A stretch of 64,000 bases of DNA from Spirochaetales bacterium (GCA_016929065.1 JAFGJO010000038.1:102680-166679); one strand, 5' to 3'. Positions 42,940-53,270 are shown, counted from the stretch's first letter. Notes: generated by a model from the sequence alone, not told the origin. Numbers and translations are program-made.

Positions 42940-45036
42940 ATGGCTGATGCACAGCGTGTTTTTGGATTTTTAACCAAAACACGAAGCGATATCATCATTG
43001 CAATATTTGTCATTGTCATCGTCATGATGCTTTTGATTCCCCTGCCCGCGTTCATGCTCGATGCTTTCATGGCGGTGAATCTGGTGCTGAGCCTGATGAT
43101 TATTCTCATCGTGCTGTTTACCAGACGGGCCCTGGATTTCAGTGTTTTTCCGACGCTGCTGTTGATTGTTACTGTCTTCAGCCTGTCACTGAATGTCTCG
43201 TCAACGCGGTTGATCCTTTCAAAAGGGCAGTTGTTTGACGGCCAAATGATCAGGGCCTTTGCCCAAGTGGTCACCGGATCAAGTGACGACCCGCAGGACA
43301 TGACCGGGTATGTCATCGGGTTGATTATTTTTATCGTTATCATCGCCGTTCAGTTTGTTGTCATCACCAAGGGTGCGACTCGTGTTGCTGAAGTGGCAGC
43401 ACGGTTCACCCTTGATGCGCTGCCCGGGAAACAGATGGCGATTGAAGCTGAATATAATTCCGGCCTCATCACTGAAGAGGAAGCGACCAGGAGAAAAAAT
43501 GACCTTCAGCGTGAAGTTGATTTTTACGGTGCCATGGACGGTGCATCGAAGTTTGTCTCCGGGAACGTCAAGGTTGGTATATTCATTACACTCATCAACA
43601 TGATCGGCGGCTTTATCGTGGGAATGAGTATTCACGGTGAGTCGTTTAATAATGCGATTCACACCTACATCGGACTGACCATCGGCGACGGGCTGGTGAC
43701 GCAGCTGCCTGCGCTGCTTATTTCAACGGCAACCGGTATTATTGTTACCCGATCGGTTTCAGATGCGACATTCGGGAAAGACATTACAAAGCAGTTTTCC
43801 GCCCAGTCGAAACCGTATTTAATTGCTGCTGCTTTTCTCTTTTTACTCGGCTTTGTGCCAGGTTTTCCCACTCTGACATTATGGTTTTTGGCCGGCGGTG
43901 CAGGATTTCTGGCATTTGTCCTTTCAAGAAAACTCATTGCAGAAGACGAAAAGATAAAAACAAAAGAGGCCGCCGCAAAGGGCAGGGAGGCGCCGGCAGA
44001 AATATCGCCTGTTGTTCCGCTTGATCCGATTTCGCTGGAACTCGGATACGGGCTTATTCCACTGGTTGACAAGGAACACGGAGCTGAACTTCTTGACCGT
44101 ATTACGCGGATTCGCCGTGAGGCGGCGCTCGACCTTGGACTTGTTGTTCCAAGAATCAGGATTATCGACAATATGAGGCTTGAACCGCCTGAATACTGTT
44201 TTAAAATCAAAGGGGTAGAAGTCGGAAAGGGAAGGATTCGCATGGGAAGTTTTCTTGCGATAAACCCAAGCGGAATCGAGGAGGAAATCCCGGGTGAAGA
44301 CACCCTGGACCCGACATTCGGGCTCCCTGCAAAATGGATTTCGGAGGAAACCCGTGAACGGGCTGAACAGATCGGATACACGGTTGTGGATCCTCCGTCG
44401 ATTGTTGCCACTCATTTAACCGAAATTATCCGGCAGCACTCATCTGAAATACTTGGACGGCAGGAAGTGCAGTCGATGATCACGACGCTGAAACAGGATT
44501 ATCCTGCGGTTGTTGATGAAGTGACCAAACAGCTTTCCACCGGCGAAATCCAGAAGGTTTTACAGGGGCTCCTGGATGAGCGTGTATCGATACGCAATAT
44601 CGTCGTCATTCTTGAAACCCTTGCGGATTATTCCTCTATCGCAAAAGATCTTACATTTCTTATTGAAAAATGCCGGCAGAGTCTCGGTCGTCAGATATGT
44701 CTGCAGTTTGCAGATGAAAACAAATCCATCCGGGTGATGACGCTTCATCCGGACCTCGAACGAAAGCTGATTGATTCAAGTGTGGAAACCGGAAAGGGCG
44801 TTGCAGCTGCGCTGGAGCCGGTCATTCAGCGTAAATGGATCACCGCCTGCATAAACAGCGTTGAAGCTGCAAGAAAACACGGGCATACGCCGATTATTCT
44901 TTGTTCAGAGGCAGCCCGTCCATTGGTAAAATCGAGTACAAAACGGGATCTCCCGATGCTTGTTGTGCTCTCTGTGCCCGAAGTTGCCAATGACATGAAA
45001 ATTGAATCACTCGGTGAAATAAAAATCGAGATGTGA
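42940..45036 (+). CDS. flhA: Flagellar export protein FlhA
   Basis: A 698-residue protein: eight transmembrane helices in the first 330 residues with 'NLVLSLMIILIVLFTRRALDFSVFPTLLLIVTVFSLSLNVSSTRLIL' and the conserved cytoplasmic loop 'FTLDALPGKQMAIEAEYNSGLITEEEATRRKNDLQREVDFYGAMDGASKFVSGN', followed by a large cytoplasmic ring domain that docks chaperone-substrate complexes. The ATG at 42940 has AAGGGG 7 bases upstream; the track ATG at 42922 adds six residues and is less likely. Confidence 0.96.
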   Translation: MADAQRVFGFLTKTRSDIIIAIFVIVIVMMLLIPLPAFMLDAFMAVNLVLSLMIILIVLFTRRALDFSVFPTLLLIVTVFSLSLNVSSTRLILSKGQLFDGQMIRAFAQVVTGSSDDPQDMTGYVIGLIIFIVIIAVQFVVITKGATRVAEVAARFTLDALPGKQMAIEAEYNSGLITEEEATRRKNDLQREVDFYGAMDGASKFVSGNVKVGIFITLINMIGGFIVGMSIHGESFNNAIHTYIGLTIGDGLVTQLPALLISTATGIIVTRSVSDATFGKDITKQFSAQSKPYLIAAAFLFLLGFVPGFPTLTLWFLAGGAGFLAFVLSRKLIAEDEKIKTKEAAAKGREAPAEISPVVPLDPISLELGYGLIPLVDKEHGAELLDRITRIRREAALDLGLVVPRIRIIDNMRLEPPEYCFKIKGVEVGKGRIRMGSFLAINPSGIEEEIPGEDTLDPTFGLPAKWISEETRERAEQIGYTVVDPPSIVATHLTEIIRQHSSEILGRQEVQSMITTLKQDYPAVVDEVTKQLSTGEIQKVLQGLLDERVSIRNIVVILETLADYSSIAKDLTFLIEKCRQSLGRQICLQFADENKSIRVMTLHPDLERKLIDSSVETGKGVAAALEPVIQRKWITACINSVEAARKHGHTPIILCSEAARPLVKSSTKRDLPMLVVLSVPEVANDMKIESLGEIKIEM

Positions 45037-45046
45037 GAGGGAGAGA

Positions 45047-46219
45047 ATGCAATATTTTACGATTCAGGCAAGAACCCACAGGGAAGCTATTGACAGAATG
45101 AAACTGCAATATGGTGAACAGTCAAAAATACTGACCTACCGGAATATCCGTATCGGCGGATTGTTCGGATTTTTCGGAAAGGAAGGTGTGGAAATAACCG
45201 GATATATCTCAAACGAGGAACAGCCCAAAGCGACACTCGAAGAACGAAAAATAAAGGTGCTCGAGACAGCGAAAAAGGAACAGACGCTCAACTACATTCT
45301 TCGTGAACTGAAAGAGCTGAAACAGGGAAATGGCACTGCGCCAAATGGAAATGAGACAGGAAATCATGAATCCATTTCGAAAATACGGGAGATGATGAAG
45401 AATAATGATTTTTCATCTGAACTGATACAGGAAATATCAGAAAGGATAAAAAATGATTTTTCTTTGTTTGAACTCGAGCAGTTTGAACGGGTGGAAAATA
45501 CGGTGGCACATTGGATTGCAGAAAAAATCAAAATCGTGAAAAATACTGTTTCAGAGAAAAAGCCGAGAGTGATCATTGTTGTCGGTCCGACCGGAGTGGG
45601 AAAAACCACTACGATCGCAAAGCTGGCAGCCTTTTACGGTGTTGAAAATAATGGAAAAAAACCCCTGAGCGTCAAAATAGTAACCATCGACAATTACCGG
45701 ATTGGTGCCAAAAAACAGATTGAAATTTATGGCGAAATTATGCAGATTCCGGTTGCCGCTGCAGAGACACAGGGCGATTTGAAAAAGTTGTTTGCGTTAT
45801 ATCAGGATGCGGACCTTATCCTGGTTGATACAATCGGAAAGAGTCAGCGGGATTATACAAAACTGGCCGAAATGAAGGAAATTCTTCAAGGTGCATTTCC
45901 GGAACCTGAAATACACCTTGCGATCAGCGCGACAACAAAGACCAAAGATCTGGAAGAAATATTCCAGCAGTTTGAATCGTTCGGTTATACCAGGGTTATT
46001 GTCACCAAGCTCGACGAGACATCGCAGATTGGTAATATCATTAGTGTTCTTGCGAAAAAAAACAAACCAATTTCATATATAACAGATGGACAAAAAGTTC
46101 CTCAGGATATCGAGGAAGCGGGTGTGGTTCGGCTTATGCGTCAATTGGAAGGCATCCGCTACAATCGTGCACTATTCGAACAGCGGTATAGTGATTCATC
46201 GAAAGTATCTGTAGGGTAA
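45047..46219 (+). CDS. flhF: Flagellar SRP-like GTPase FlhF
   Basis: A 390-residue GTPase that sets flagellar number and place. After a variable N-terminal domain the NG domain shows '[21 protein letters not shown]' (G1), 'VTIDNYRIGAKKQIEIYGEIMQIPV' (G2/G3 insertion), 'LILVDTIGKSQRD' (G3, with Ile in place of the usual Ala-Gly: DTIGKS rather than DTAGRS) and 'VTKLDETSQIGNII' (G4). In spirochaetes it governs placement of subpolar periplasmic flagella. flhG follows after 14 bases. Confidence 0.95.
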   Translation: MQYFTIQARTHREAIDRMKLQYGEQSKILTYRNIRIGGLFGFFGKEGVEITGYISNEEQPKATLEERKIKVLETAKKEQTLNYILRELKELKQGNGTAPNGNETGNHESISKIREMMKNNDFSSELIQEISERIKNDFSLFELEQFERVENTVAHWIAEKIKIVKNTVSEKKPRVIIVVGPTGVGKTTTIAKLAAFYGVENNGKKPLSVKIVTIDNYRIGAKKQIEIYGEIMQIPVAAAETQGDLKKLFALYQDADLILVDTIGKSQRDYTKLAEMKEILQGAFPEPEIHLAISATTKTKDLEEIFQQFESFGYTRVIVTKLDETSQIGNIISVLAKKNKPISYITDGQKVPQDIEEAGVVRLMRQLEGIRYNRALFEQRYSDSSKVSVG

Positions 46220-46233
46220 GAGGTGAAAAGGAA

Positions 46234-47103
46234 ATGACGGATCAGGCAGAAAAATTAAGAGAAATGATGCAGACGACAGCACAAAAACCAAAACATAATA
46301 CGAGGATCATCGCCGTCTCGAGCGGCAAGGGCGGTGTCGGAAAGACAAACATCGCGATTAATCTTGCGTTGGCCTATGCAGAAATCGGCAAGAAAGTGAT
46401 CGTCATGGATGCTGATCTGGGACTGGCGAATGTGAACGTGGTATTGGGGGTTATTCCGAAATTCAACCTGTATCATTTGATCCGCCGGCAGAAAAAGATG
46501 CGCGATATAATAATGGATACGAATCTTGGAATACAGATTGTGGCCGGTGCATCGGGGTTCTCAAAAATAGCAAATCTTTCAGAGGATGAGCGCAATATTT
46601 TTATCAGTGAACTCCATGAACTCTCGAGTGCAGATGTGGTCATTATTGATACCGGTGCGGGCGTTTCCAATAACGTCATCTCGTTTGTCGCTGCGGCGGA
46701 TGATGTTTTGATCGTGACAACACCTGAACCGACTGCAATCACCGATGCCTATGGTATCATTAAAATTATTGCCACAGAAGTCGATAACCTTGATCTGGGC
46801 CTGAAACTGATTGTCAACCGGGTGAGTTCGGTTGCAGAGGGAAAACGGGTTGCAAACAGAGTGATCAGTATTGCAGGTCATTTCCTGAATCTCAAGGTCG
46901 ACTATCTTGGATTTGTGTACAACGATAAAATTGTTCAGCACGCGGTGAGCAGCCAGAAACCTTTTTTCGTTCTGGACTCGAACAGCAAGGCGTCGATCTG
47001 TATAAAACATCTGGTCAGCCGGCTGGAAAATATAGAATACCGGGAAGGAAGCGGAATTTCACGGTTTTTGAAGAAATTATTCGGAAGTTCCGAGCGAGTG
47101 TAA
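46234..47103 (+). CDS. flhG: MinD-like ATPase FlhG (FleN/YlxH)
   Basis: A 289-residue ATPase that limits flagellar number with FlhF. The N-terminal 'DQAEKLR' is the DQAxxLR helix that stimulates FlhF GTP hydrolysis. The deviant Walker A 'SSGKGGVGKTNIAINLA', 'DADLGLANVNVVLG' and 'VVIIDTGAGVSNNVISFVAAADDVLIVTTPEPTAITDAYGIIK' follow. GAGGTGAAAAGGAA precedes the ATG. Confidence 0.95.
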   Translation: MTDQAEKLREMMQTTAQKPKHNTRIIAVSSGKGGVGKTNIAINLALAYAEIGKKVIVMDADLGLANVNVVLGVIPKFNLYHLIRRQKKMRDIIMDTNLGIQIVAGASGFSKIANLSEDERNIFISELHELSSADVVIIDTGAGVSNNVISFVAAADDVLIVTTPEPTAITDAYGIIKIIATEVDNLDLGLKLIVNRVSSVAEGKRVANRVISIAGHFLNLKVDYLGFVYNDKIVQHAVSSQKPFFVLDSNSKASICIKHLVSRLENIEYREGSGISRFLKKLFGSSERV

Positions 47104-47115
47104 CATACGGATCGC

Positions 47116-47144
47116 TTGACGATTCATGTGTTTTTACATAATCT
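47116..47144 (+). promoter_or_regulatory. Weak promoter before the acidic membrane-protein/fliA genes
   Basis: TTGACG (47116-47121) with CATAAT 15 bases or TAATCT 17 bases further on, in the 69-base gap after flhG. The match is modest. Confidence 0.4.
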
Positions 47145-47172
47145 TAATGAGAGGGGAGTGTACCCGTAACCT

Positions 47173-48078
47173 ATGATTCGGTGGAATGCGGTCGCCATAG
47201 CAGGAGCTGGGGCTTTTGTATTATCATTTATTCTCGGTTTGCTGAGCGGAAGTGTATTTGGGATTGTACTGCTGCGCGCTGTAATATTCGGCGGTGTTTT
47301 TGCCGGAATTGCCGCGGGCGGATTGTTCCTTATTGATAAATTTATACCAGAATTGCTGCAAACGGGAAACGAGACACCGTATCGGGGCAGAGAAAGAGTT
47401 GACATTACCCTTCCGGAAGAAAACCCGATGAATTCGGATACCGTAGAAGAAATATCAACAGCGACCGAATCAATTGATACGGAAGATAATGAGATTGAAA
47501 ATGCCGTGTATACAGATGGCGCGAATATCATGGATGAAGCCCCGCCTCATATGCACGAACCGTCACGGTACAACGCGATTCACGACGATGAGTACAGCGA
47601 AGAAGAAAACGAAGAGCTTGAAGGGGCCGGTGAAAGCGGTGATTCATACGATTTATCCGATGAAGACGAAGACAATTCGGCTTTCAGGCAACAGGATACT
47701 GAATCAGTTTCTCCCCGCGGATTTTCTGAAGATGCCGGTGAGAATGCAGATGATATCGACCTGGAGGATGAGGTAGCTCAGGAAAGTAAATTCGCCTCCC
47801 CAATGGAAGAAAAACCGGAAGGAAACGGATATTATTCCGATTCCGGAATCGGAACTAAAGAAGAAGACCCTGAGACCGACGGCCAGCTTGATGTGCTGCC
47901 TGACATGGGGAACTTTGAAAGTTCCTTTACACCTTTTCCCGGTGCAAAGGGAAACGATGGGGGAGTGACTTTTGACAGTTTTTCACCAAAAACATTTGAC
48001 AACAAACACATGGATCAGGATCCGGCGACGTTTGCGAAAGCGGTACGAACCATTATAAAAAGGGAAGAGAAAGGTTGA
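47173..48078 (+). CDS. Membrane-anchored acidic protein of unknown function
   Basis: I do not recognise this 301-residue protein. Two hydrophobic helices at the N-terminus (about residues 7-30 and 35-57) are followed by about 200 residues very rich in Asp and Glu with almost no hydrophobic core, probably disordered, and a short conserved-looking end ('[19 protein letters not shown]'). The first possible ATG is used because an in-frame TAA lies one codon upstream; its ribosome site is weak. A hypothetical gene at this place, between flhG and the flagellar sigma factor, also occurs in treponemes as I recall. Confidence 0.75.
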   Translation: MIRWNAVAIAGAGAFVLSFILGLLSGSVFGIVLLRAVIFGGVFAGIAAGGLFLIDKFIPELLQTGNETPYRGRERVDITLPEENPMNSDTVEEISTATESIDTEDNEIENAVYTDGANIMDEAPPHMHEPSRYNAIHDDEYSEEENEELEGAGESGDSYDLSDEDEDNSAFRQQDTESVSPRGFSEDAGENADDIDLEDEVAQESKFASPMEEKPEGNGYYSDSGIGTKEEDPETDGQLDVLPDMGNFESSFTPFPGAKGNDGGVTFDSFSPKTFDNKHMDQDPATFAKAVRTIIKREEKG

Positions 48079-48082
48079 CGCT

Positions 48083-48871
48083 ATGAATGAACAGGTAATG
48101 GCCAGTAGTACAGAAGAGGAACTTTGGAAGAAGTACAGAAATAAAAAAGACCCTTCCATCCGCGACTATTTTGTCAAAAAATACGCTCCTTTGGTAAAAT
48201 ACGTAGCGGGAAAAGTTGCGGTCGGAAAACCGCAGAATGTAGAATTTGATGACCTCGTCGGATATGGTGTTTTCGGCTTGTTCGATGCGATTGAAAAATT
48301 TGACCCGGAAAAACATGTCAAATTCAAAACTTATGCAGTCACGCGCATCCGCGGGTCCATTTTCGACGAACTGCGGTCTATCGACTGGGTACCGCGGTCT
48401 GTCCGGCAGAAATCCAGAGAAGTTGAGGAAACGATATCCAATCTTGAGGCACAGCTTGGACGTGCAGCAAATGATGACGAGATTGCCAGAGCGATGCATA
48501 TCACTGTCGATGATTTTCAGGAATTGATGTTCAAAATAAGCGGAACCTCAATCATGTCTATCAATGATGTCTGGCACGGAAGCGAAGAAAATGACAAGGT
48601 TTCAATTATTGACAATATCGAAGCACCGTCCAGTTTGAACCCGGAAATGATCGTTGAGAAAGATGAAATTAAAAAGATCATTATTCAGGCGATCAATGAC
48701 CTCCCTGAAAAAGAAAAAAAGGTTCTCGTGCTGTATTACTATGAAGATTTGACGTTAAAGGAAATCGGGCAGGTATTGTCAGTGACAGAATCCCGTGTTT
48801 CACAACTTCATACAAAAGCGATCATGCGCCTCCGGGCACGGCTTTTAAATGTGAAGAAGGGAATAGCATAA
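48083..48871 (+). CDS. fliA: RNA polymerase sigma factor FliA/WhiG (sigma-28)
   Basis: A 262-residue sigma factor. Region 2 reads '[62 protein letters not shown]'; region 3 follows and region 4 ends '[44 protein letters not shown]'. It should direct late flagellar genes such as filament proteins, which are not in this window. AAAGG lies upstream of the ATG and fapA begins right after the stop. Confidence 0.95.
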   Translation: MNEQVMASSTEEELWKKYRNKKDPSIRDYFVKKYAPLVKYVAGKVAVGKPQNVEFDDLVGYGVFGLFDAIEKFDPEKHVKFKTYAVTRIRGSIFDELRSIDWVPRSVRQKSREVEETISNLEAQLGRAANDDEIARAMHITVDDFQELMFKISGTSIMSINDVWHGSEENDKVSIIDNIEAPSSLNPEMIVEKDEIKKIIIQAINDLPEKEKKVLVLYYYEDLTLKEIGQVLSVTESRVSQLHTKAIMRLRARLLNVKKGIA

Positions 48872-50824
48872 ATGGCAGTTACCCTGGCCCAAGTCAGAAG
48901 ATTCATGAAGCTTCAACTGGATGCTGACAAACAGGGGAAGAGCATCTCTGCATCCGGTGCAACACTGGAAGAAGCACTTCATGATGCTTCAATCCAGCTG
49001 GGAATACCGGTAAAAAAAATCATTTATGAAGTTATTCAAAAAGGCAAAGAGGGGTTATTCAAAGGATCGGGAACTCAATGGAAAATTATTGCTTATACCC
49101 AGGCAGAAAAAGGCAAGGGTGTTGATATTTTTGAAGAAGATCTTGGTTTGGACGGGGATTTTGAGCTCGGACTGCCCTCTGCCAGCAAGAATCGGGACGG
49201 AAGGGTATGTGTACGCCGGCAATCAGACGGCATCTACATGAAAACGGATCCACCCAAAGGTATTGGCAAGCGTGCAACAAAAGAACAGGCTGTACTGGTG
49301 CTCTCACAAAAACGGGTAGATGGCTACGACGATGGCCTTGTTGACCGAATTGTGAAACGGGCGGATGGAAATTACGTTAAAATCGCATCATACAATTATA
49401 ATCCTGCAAATGACCCGGTTATGTCTGTTTCTGTTGTGGATATTGAAATGAAAGCCTACCTTATGATTCAGCAGCCGGGACAGGGCGGTTCGGATATCGA
49501 TGCAGAAACGATCAAAGCCTTCCTGAACAACAACAGGGTTGTGTTCGGTATCAATGAAGAGACGCTTCAGGATCTCGAAGACAATCCCGTATACAACGAG
49601 GATGTTCTTGTTGCCTCCGGTGTAAAGCCCCGAAACGGTAATGATGCCTCGGTGGTGTATAATTTTAAAACCGATCATAGTGTTATTGATTTCAAGGAAA
49701 AGAACGGAAAAGTTGATTTTAAGGAATTGAATCTCATCGAAAATGTCGTTGCAGGCCAGCAATTGGCAAAAAAAGTACCGGCAGAGCAGGGGCAAATGGG
49801 TCACACGGTGACCGGAAAAACACTTCCTGCCAAATCGGGAAAGGACATCAATATCCCGGTTGGAAAAAATGTGAAACTGTCAGAAGACGGAACCACCGCC
49901 ATTTCCGAGATAAACGGGCAGGTGATTGTCATAAGCGGAAAAATAAATGTTGAACCGGTCTATACGGTGGCCAGTGATGTAAATCTGCACACGGGAAACA
50001 TTCTGTTCCTGGGAACGGTTATTATAAAGGGAAATGTCGAAGACGGTTTTTCTGTCAAGGCAGCTGGAAATATTGAAGTGTCAGGAAATGTCGGGAAGGC
50101 TATTCTTGATGCAGAAGGCGATATTATCGTTCACCAGGGTATTTTAGGGAAGAATGAAGGAAAAGTGAAATGCGGCAGGAACCTCTATGCGAAATTTATT
50201 GAACATGCGCATGTCGAAGCGGAGGAAAACGTCATTGTGTCGGACGGGATTCTCCATTCAATGGTTGATTCCAACAAAAAAATCATCTGTCAGGGACGAA
50301 GGGCCTCTATTGTCGGCGGGCAGCTGCGTGCAGCAGAGGAGATCAACGCGAAAAATCTTGGATCAGTCGCCGGTGCAGAAACGATCCTCGAAGTGGGATA
50401 TGATCCTCAAAGAAAACAGAAACTCGTTTTTTTACAACAAAAACATGATGAACTCAGCAAGGAAATGGAAGAACTTGACAGAAATATTACCACGATTGAA
50501 AATCTGAAAAAGGTTCAAAAACAGCTTCCGGAAGAAAAACAGAAATATTACGATGAATTAAACGAAAAAAAAATAAAGGCATTAACACAGATAAATATTG
50601 TACAGAAGGAAATAGAGGAAATAAAAACATATTTGTCATCACTGAAGATAAAAGGAAAAATTTCCGCGTCGGAACGGGTTTTCCCGGGTGTAAAAATTTG
50701 TCTTCGTGATGTGACTGACAAGGTAAGGGTCGAGCAAAAGTCAGTTACCTATCTGCTTGAGGGCAAACGGATCAGGATGACAAAATATGAACCTGCAGAA
50801 GGTGACTATCAGAGGAGGCGGTAA
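48872..50824 (+). CDS. fapA: FapA-family protein (DUF342) with N-terminal Jag_N-like domain
   Basis: A 650-residue protein. Residues about 1-75 look like a Jag_N domain ('ATLEEALHDASIQLGIPVKKIIYEVIQKGKEGLFKG'). The central part is FapA/DUF342: a repeated beta-helix region ('GNILFLGTVIIKGNVEDGFSVKAAGNIEVSGNVGKAILDAEGDIIVHQGILG') and a C-terminal coiled coil (about 525-590). FapA proteins occur with flagellar and polysaccharide genes; their exact role is not established. Co-translation with fliA (TAAATG) points to motility or cell-envelope control. Confidence 0.85.
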   Translation: MAVTLAQVRRFMKLQLDADKQGKSISASGATLEEALHDASIQLGIPVKKIIYEVIQKGKEGLFKGSGTQWKIIAYTQAEKGKGVDIFEEDLGLDGDFELGLPSASKNRDGRVCVRRQSDGIYMKTDPPKGIGKRATKEQAVLVLSQKRVDGYDDGLVDRIVKRADGNYVKIASYNYNPANDPVMSVSVVDIEMKAYLMIQQPGQGGSDIDAETIKAFLNNNRVVFGINEETLQDLEDNPVYNEDVLVASGVKPRNGNDASVVYNFKTDHSVIDFKEKNGKVDFKELNLIENVVAGQQLAKKVPAEQGQMGHTVTGKTLPAKSGKDINIPVGKNVKLSEDGTTAISEINGQVIVISGKINVEPVYTVASDVNLHTGNILFLGTVIIKGNVEDGFSVKAAGNIEVSGNVGKAILDAEGDIIVHQGILGKNEGKVKCGRNLYAKFIEHAHVEAEENVIVSDGILHSMVDSNKKIICQGRRASIVGGQLRAAEEINAKNLGSVAGAETILEVGYDPQRKQKLVFLQQKHDELSKEMEELDRNITTIENLKKVQKQLPEEKQKYYDELNEKKIKALTQINIVQKEIEEIKTYLSSLKIKGKISASERVFPGVKICLRDVTDKVRVEQKSVTYLLEGKRIRMTKYEPAEGDYQRRR

Positions 50825-51144
50825 TGCCTATTCTGCCTATCGATCTTCAAACACTCTTCACGCAAATGAATCAGGTTGGAAAGGAACAGGCTGTTTTAAA
50901 AGAGGGAGTTGAGGTTCATCAGTCGATGCAGGGGATGGCTGAAGTTCACAATGTTGAACTGAAAGACAGTTCTGTCAACCAGAGTCAGGATATCGGCGAC
51001 GGCATTGATAAAATAAAAGATGAAAACAAAAAGCAGGAATATAATGAACAAAAACAAAAAGAAGAACGTGAAAAGGAAAAGGAAAAACAGCGGAAATATT
51101 TTAAAGATCCGGATTGCGGCAATCATATAGATATTGTGAGCTAA
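50824..51144 (+). CDS. Small coiled-coil protein of unknown function
   Basis: A 106-residue hydrophilic protein that I do not recognise. The N-terminal 'PILPIDLQTLFTQMNQVGKEQA' is the only hydrophobic patch; residues about 60-90 are a dense Lys/Glu helix, and the end contains a single Cys. It overlaps the fapA stop (TAATG), so it is certainly expressed if fapA is. The pattern suggests a partner of FapA or a flagellar accessory. Confidence 0.7.
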   Translation: MPILPIDLQTLFTQMNQVGKEQAVLKEGVEVHQSMQGMAEVHNVELKDSSVNQSQDIGDGIDKIKDENKKQEYNEQKQKEEREKEKEKQRKYFKDPDCGNHIDIVS

Positions 51145-51152
51145 AATATATT

Positions 51153-51635
51153 ATGGAAATTATATTGGTTTTTATCGGCCTCCAGGTACTCTGCGGGGTA
51201 ATTCTCTACCTTGTATTGAAACGTTTTTTTTTGCGATGGTTTGCCAAAACAGGGCAGCTGGAGCGGATACAGTCGGAAATTGAACGCATGCTTGTCGACC
51301 TCAACCATACGACGAGCAACAATATTGATTTAATTGAGGAAAGAATTGCAAAGGTTAAGGAAGTGGCATCAGAAATTGACAAGCGGATTCTTATGCTTAG
51401 AAAAGAATTGGAAAAAAATGACAAGGGGAAAAATTTATACAATTCCATTATTGAGCAGCCAAAACGGGATATTCCCAAAGCTCCGTCAAATCCTGTTGTC
51501 TCGGGCGAAAAAGACAAAAAAGAACATATTCTTGAACTGTATAATGCGGGTTTTTCCCTGTCGGTGATAGCGCACAAGGTGGGAACATCGGTTGGGGAGG
51601 TTGAGCTTATTCTTTCTTTACAGCAAAAAGAATAA
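51153..51635 (+). CDS. Membrane-anchored coiled-coil protein with C-terminal HTH-like segment
   Basis: A 160-residue protein not assigned to a named family. One N-terminal transmembrane helix (about residues 3-24), a coiled coil (about 30-85), a Pro/Ser linker and a C-terminal helix-turn-helix-like motif ('HILELYNAGFSLSVIAHKVGTSVGEVELILSL'). That layout recalls small proteins at the ends of flagellar operons in Firmicutes and spirochaetes. No ribosome site precedes the ATG at 51153, so coupling from upstream is likely. Confidence 0.7.
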   Translation: MEIILVFIGLQVLCGVILYLVLKRFFLRWFAKTGQLERIQSEIERMLVDLNHTTSNNIDLIEERIAKVKEVASEIDKRILMLRKELEKNDKGKNLYNSIIEQPKRDIPKAPSNPVVSGEKDKKEHILELYNAGFSLSVIAHKVGTSVGEVELILSLQQKE

Positions 51636-51916
51636 AAAAAAAGAAGAATTTCACACAAAGAGGCGCAGAGGAGAAGAAGAGTATCTTCTGTATGAAAGCG
51701 CAAATGAATTGTGCGAGAGATTCTCCTTTTCAAACAGTGTTGACACAACAGCGTTTTACCGGTATATAATCATAAGTTATTCTTAGTATGAGATACATAT
51801 ATCTCTGTATATATTTATAGTGCATACATTCGGGAATAGATGTTGGAATTCTGTGCGTTTTCACTGAAACGCCCCTGAAAAGAGTCATTCAGGATTATTG
51901 AGATGGTAAAAGGAAT
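51636..51916 (+). promoter_or_regulatory. ffh leader region: dispersed repeat, promoter and two small hairpins
   Basis: A 281-base gap. 51649-51683 carries a copy of the CACAAAGAGGCGCAGAG-type intergenic repeat. The promoter TTGACA (51740-51745) with TATATA (17-base spacer, 51763-51768) or TATAAT (19-base) is strong and should drive the ffh-rpsP operon. The leader holds two 6-bp stems (GCGTTT/AAACGC and CCTGAA/TTCAGG) shortly before the start. Confidence 0.75.
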
Positions 51917-53245
51917 ATGCTGGAGCGATTAAGTAACAAGCTTATTGATGTAGTTCGTCACATTTCAGGAAAAGCAGCAATAAGTGAAAAAAATATACAG
52001 GATGCAGTTGAAGAAATAAAACTCGCCCTGCTTGAAGCAGATGTTAATCTTCGGGTTGTCAGGCGCTTTGTTAACGGAATAATTGAAGAAGCACTCGGTG
52101 CCGAAGTTGTCCGTGGAGTCAATCCCGGGCAGCAGTTTATCAAGCTCGTTCACGACCGGATTATCGGGCTTCTTGGTGAAAAAAAGGCTGATTTGAACCT
52201 GAAGGGGCCGGATACCCATTCCGTGATTCTTCTTTTGGGTATGCAGGGGTCTGGAAAAACAACGAGTGCTGCCAAACTTGGCAGTACCCTGAAAAAACAG
52301 GGAAGAAACGTTCTGCTCGTTGCCGCCGACCTGGTGAGGCCTGCAGCGGCAGAACAGCTTGCTTTGCTGGGGCAACAGGCAGGAATAGCGGTATACCGGG
52401 AGGAATCCAGTAAGCCGCTTGAAGTGGTAAAAAATGCCCTCAGAAAGGCGAAAAAAGAGCTTTTTAATACAGTCATTATCGATACATCGGGCCGTCTTGA
52501 AATTGACGAACCGATGATGAAGGAAATAGAAGAAATAAAGAAAGTTTCTTCACCCGATGAAGTGCTCCTGGTTGCAGATGCAATGACCGGCCAGCATGCG
52601 GTCGAGATTGCCAAAACGTTCAATGAACGGGTTGGACTCACCGGTGTTATGTTAAGCAAATTTGATTCCGATACACGCGGCGGGGCTGCGTTATCAATAA
52701 AAAGCATCACCCAGACGCCCATAAAGTTTATTGGTGTCGGGGAAAAACTGGATGATCTTGATCCTTTTTATCCGGAACGGATTGCATCACGGATCCTTGG
52801 TATGGGCGATGTGGTTTCTCTGGTTGAAAAAGCCGAGCAGACAATACAGCAGGATGAAGCGCTCGAGCTGCAGAAAAAGATCGATGACAAAACATTTGAC
52901 CTTGAAGATTACCTTGACCAGTTTCGGCGGGTTAAAAAAATGGGGAATTTACAGTCGCTTGTCGAGATGATTCCGGGATTAAAGGGAAATATTGACGAGG
53001 ACAAAATTGATGTGAAAGAAATGACACGGGAAGAGGCCATAATTCTTTCGATGACCCGGATGGAACGGAAAAATCCCCGGATTATCGGCCCGACCCGAAG
53101 AAAGCGTATTGCAAATGGCAGCGGTACGGCTGTATTCGATGTAAATAAATTGTTGAAGAAATTTGATAAAACAAAAAACATGATGCGAAAGATGTCCAGG
53201 AACAAGGACTATCAGCAGCAGTTAATGAACAGTTTTGGACAATAG
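51917..53245 (+). CDS. ffh: Signal recognition particle protein Ffh
   Basis: A 442-residue SRP GTPase delivering membrane proteins with SRP RNA. The NG domain shows 'LLLGMQGSGKTTSAAKLGSTL' (G1), 'DTSGRLEIDEPMMKE' (G3, Ser for Ala) and 'LSKFDSDTRGGAALSI'. The C-terminal Met-rich M domain ('MGNLQSLVEMIPGL', 'RKRIANGSGTAVFDVNKLLKKFDKTKNMMRKM') binds RNA and signal peptides. It heads the classical ffh-rpsP-khpA-rimM-trmD-rplS operon. Confidence 0.97.
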   Translation: MLERLSNKLIDVVRHISGKAAISEKNIQDAVEEIKLALLEADVNLRVVRRFVNGIIEEALGAEVVRGVNPGQQFIKLVHDRIIGLLGEKKADLNLKGPDTHSVILLLGMQGSGKTTSAAKLGSTLKKQGRNVLLVAADLVRPAAAEQLALLGQQAGIAVYREESSKPLEVVKNALRKAKKELFNTVIIDTSGRLEIDEPMMKEIEEIKKVSSPDEVLLVADAMTGQHAVEIAKTFNERVGLTGVMLSKFDSDTRGGAALSIKSITQTPIKFIGVGEKLDDLDPFYPERIASRILGMGDVVSLVEKAEQTIQQDEALELQKKIDDKTFDLEDYLDQFRRVKKMGNLQSLVEMIPGLKGNIDEDKIDVKEMTREEAIILSMTRMERKNPRIIGPTRRKRIANGSGTAVFDVNKLLKKFDKTKNMMRKMSRNKDYQQQLMNSFGQ

Positions 53246-53270
53246 AAATATCAGTAAGGAGGTATTGTAA

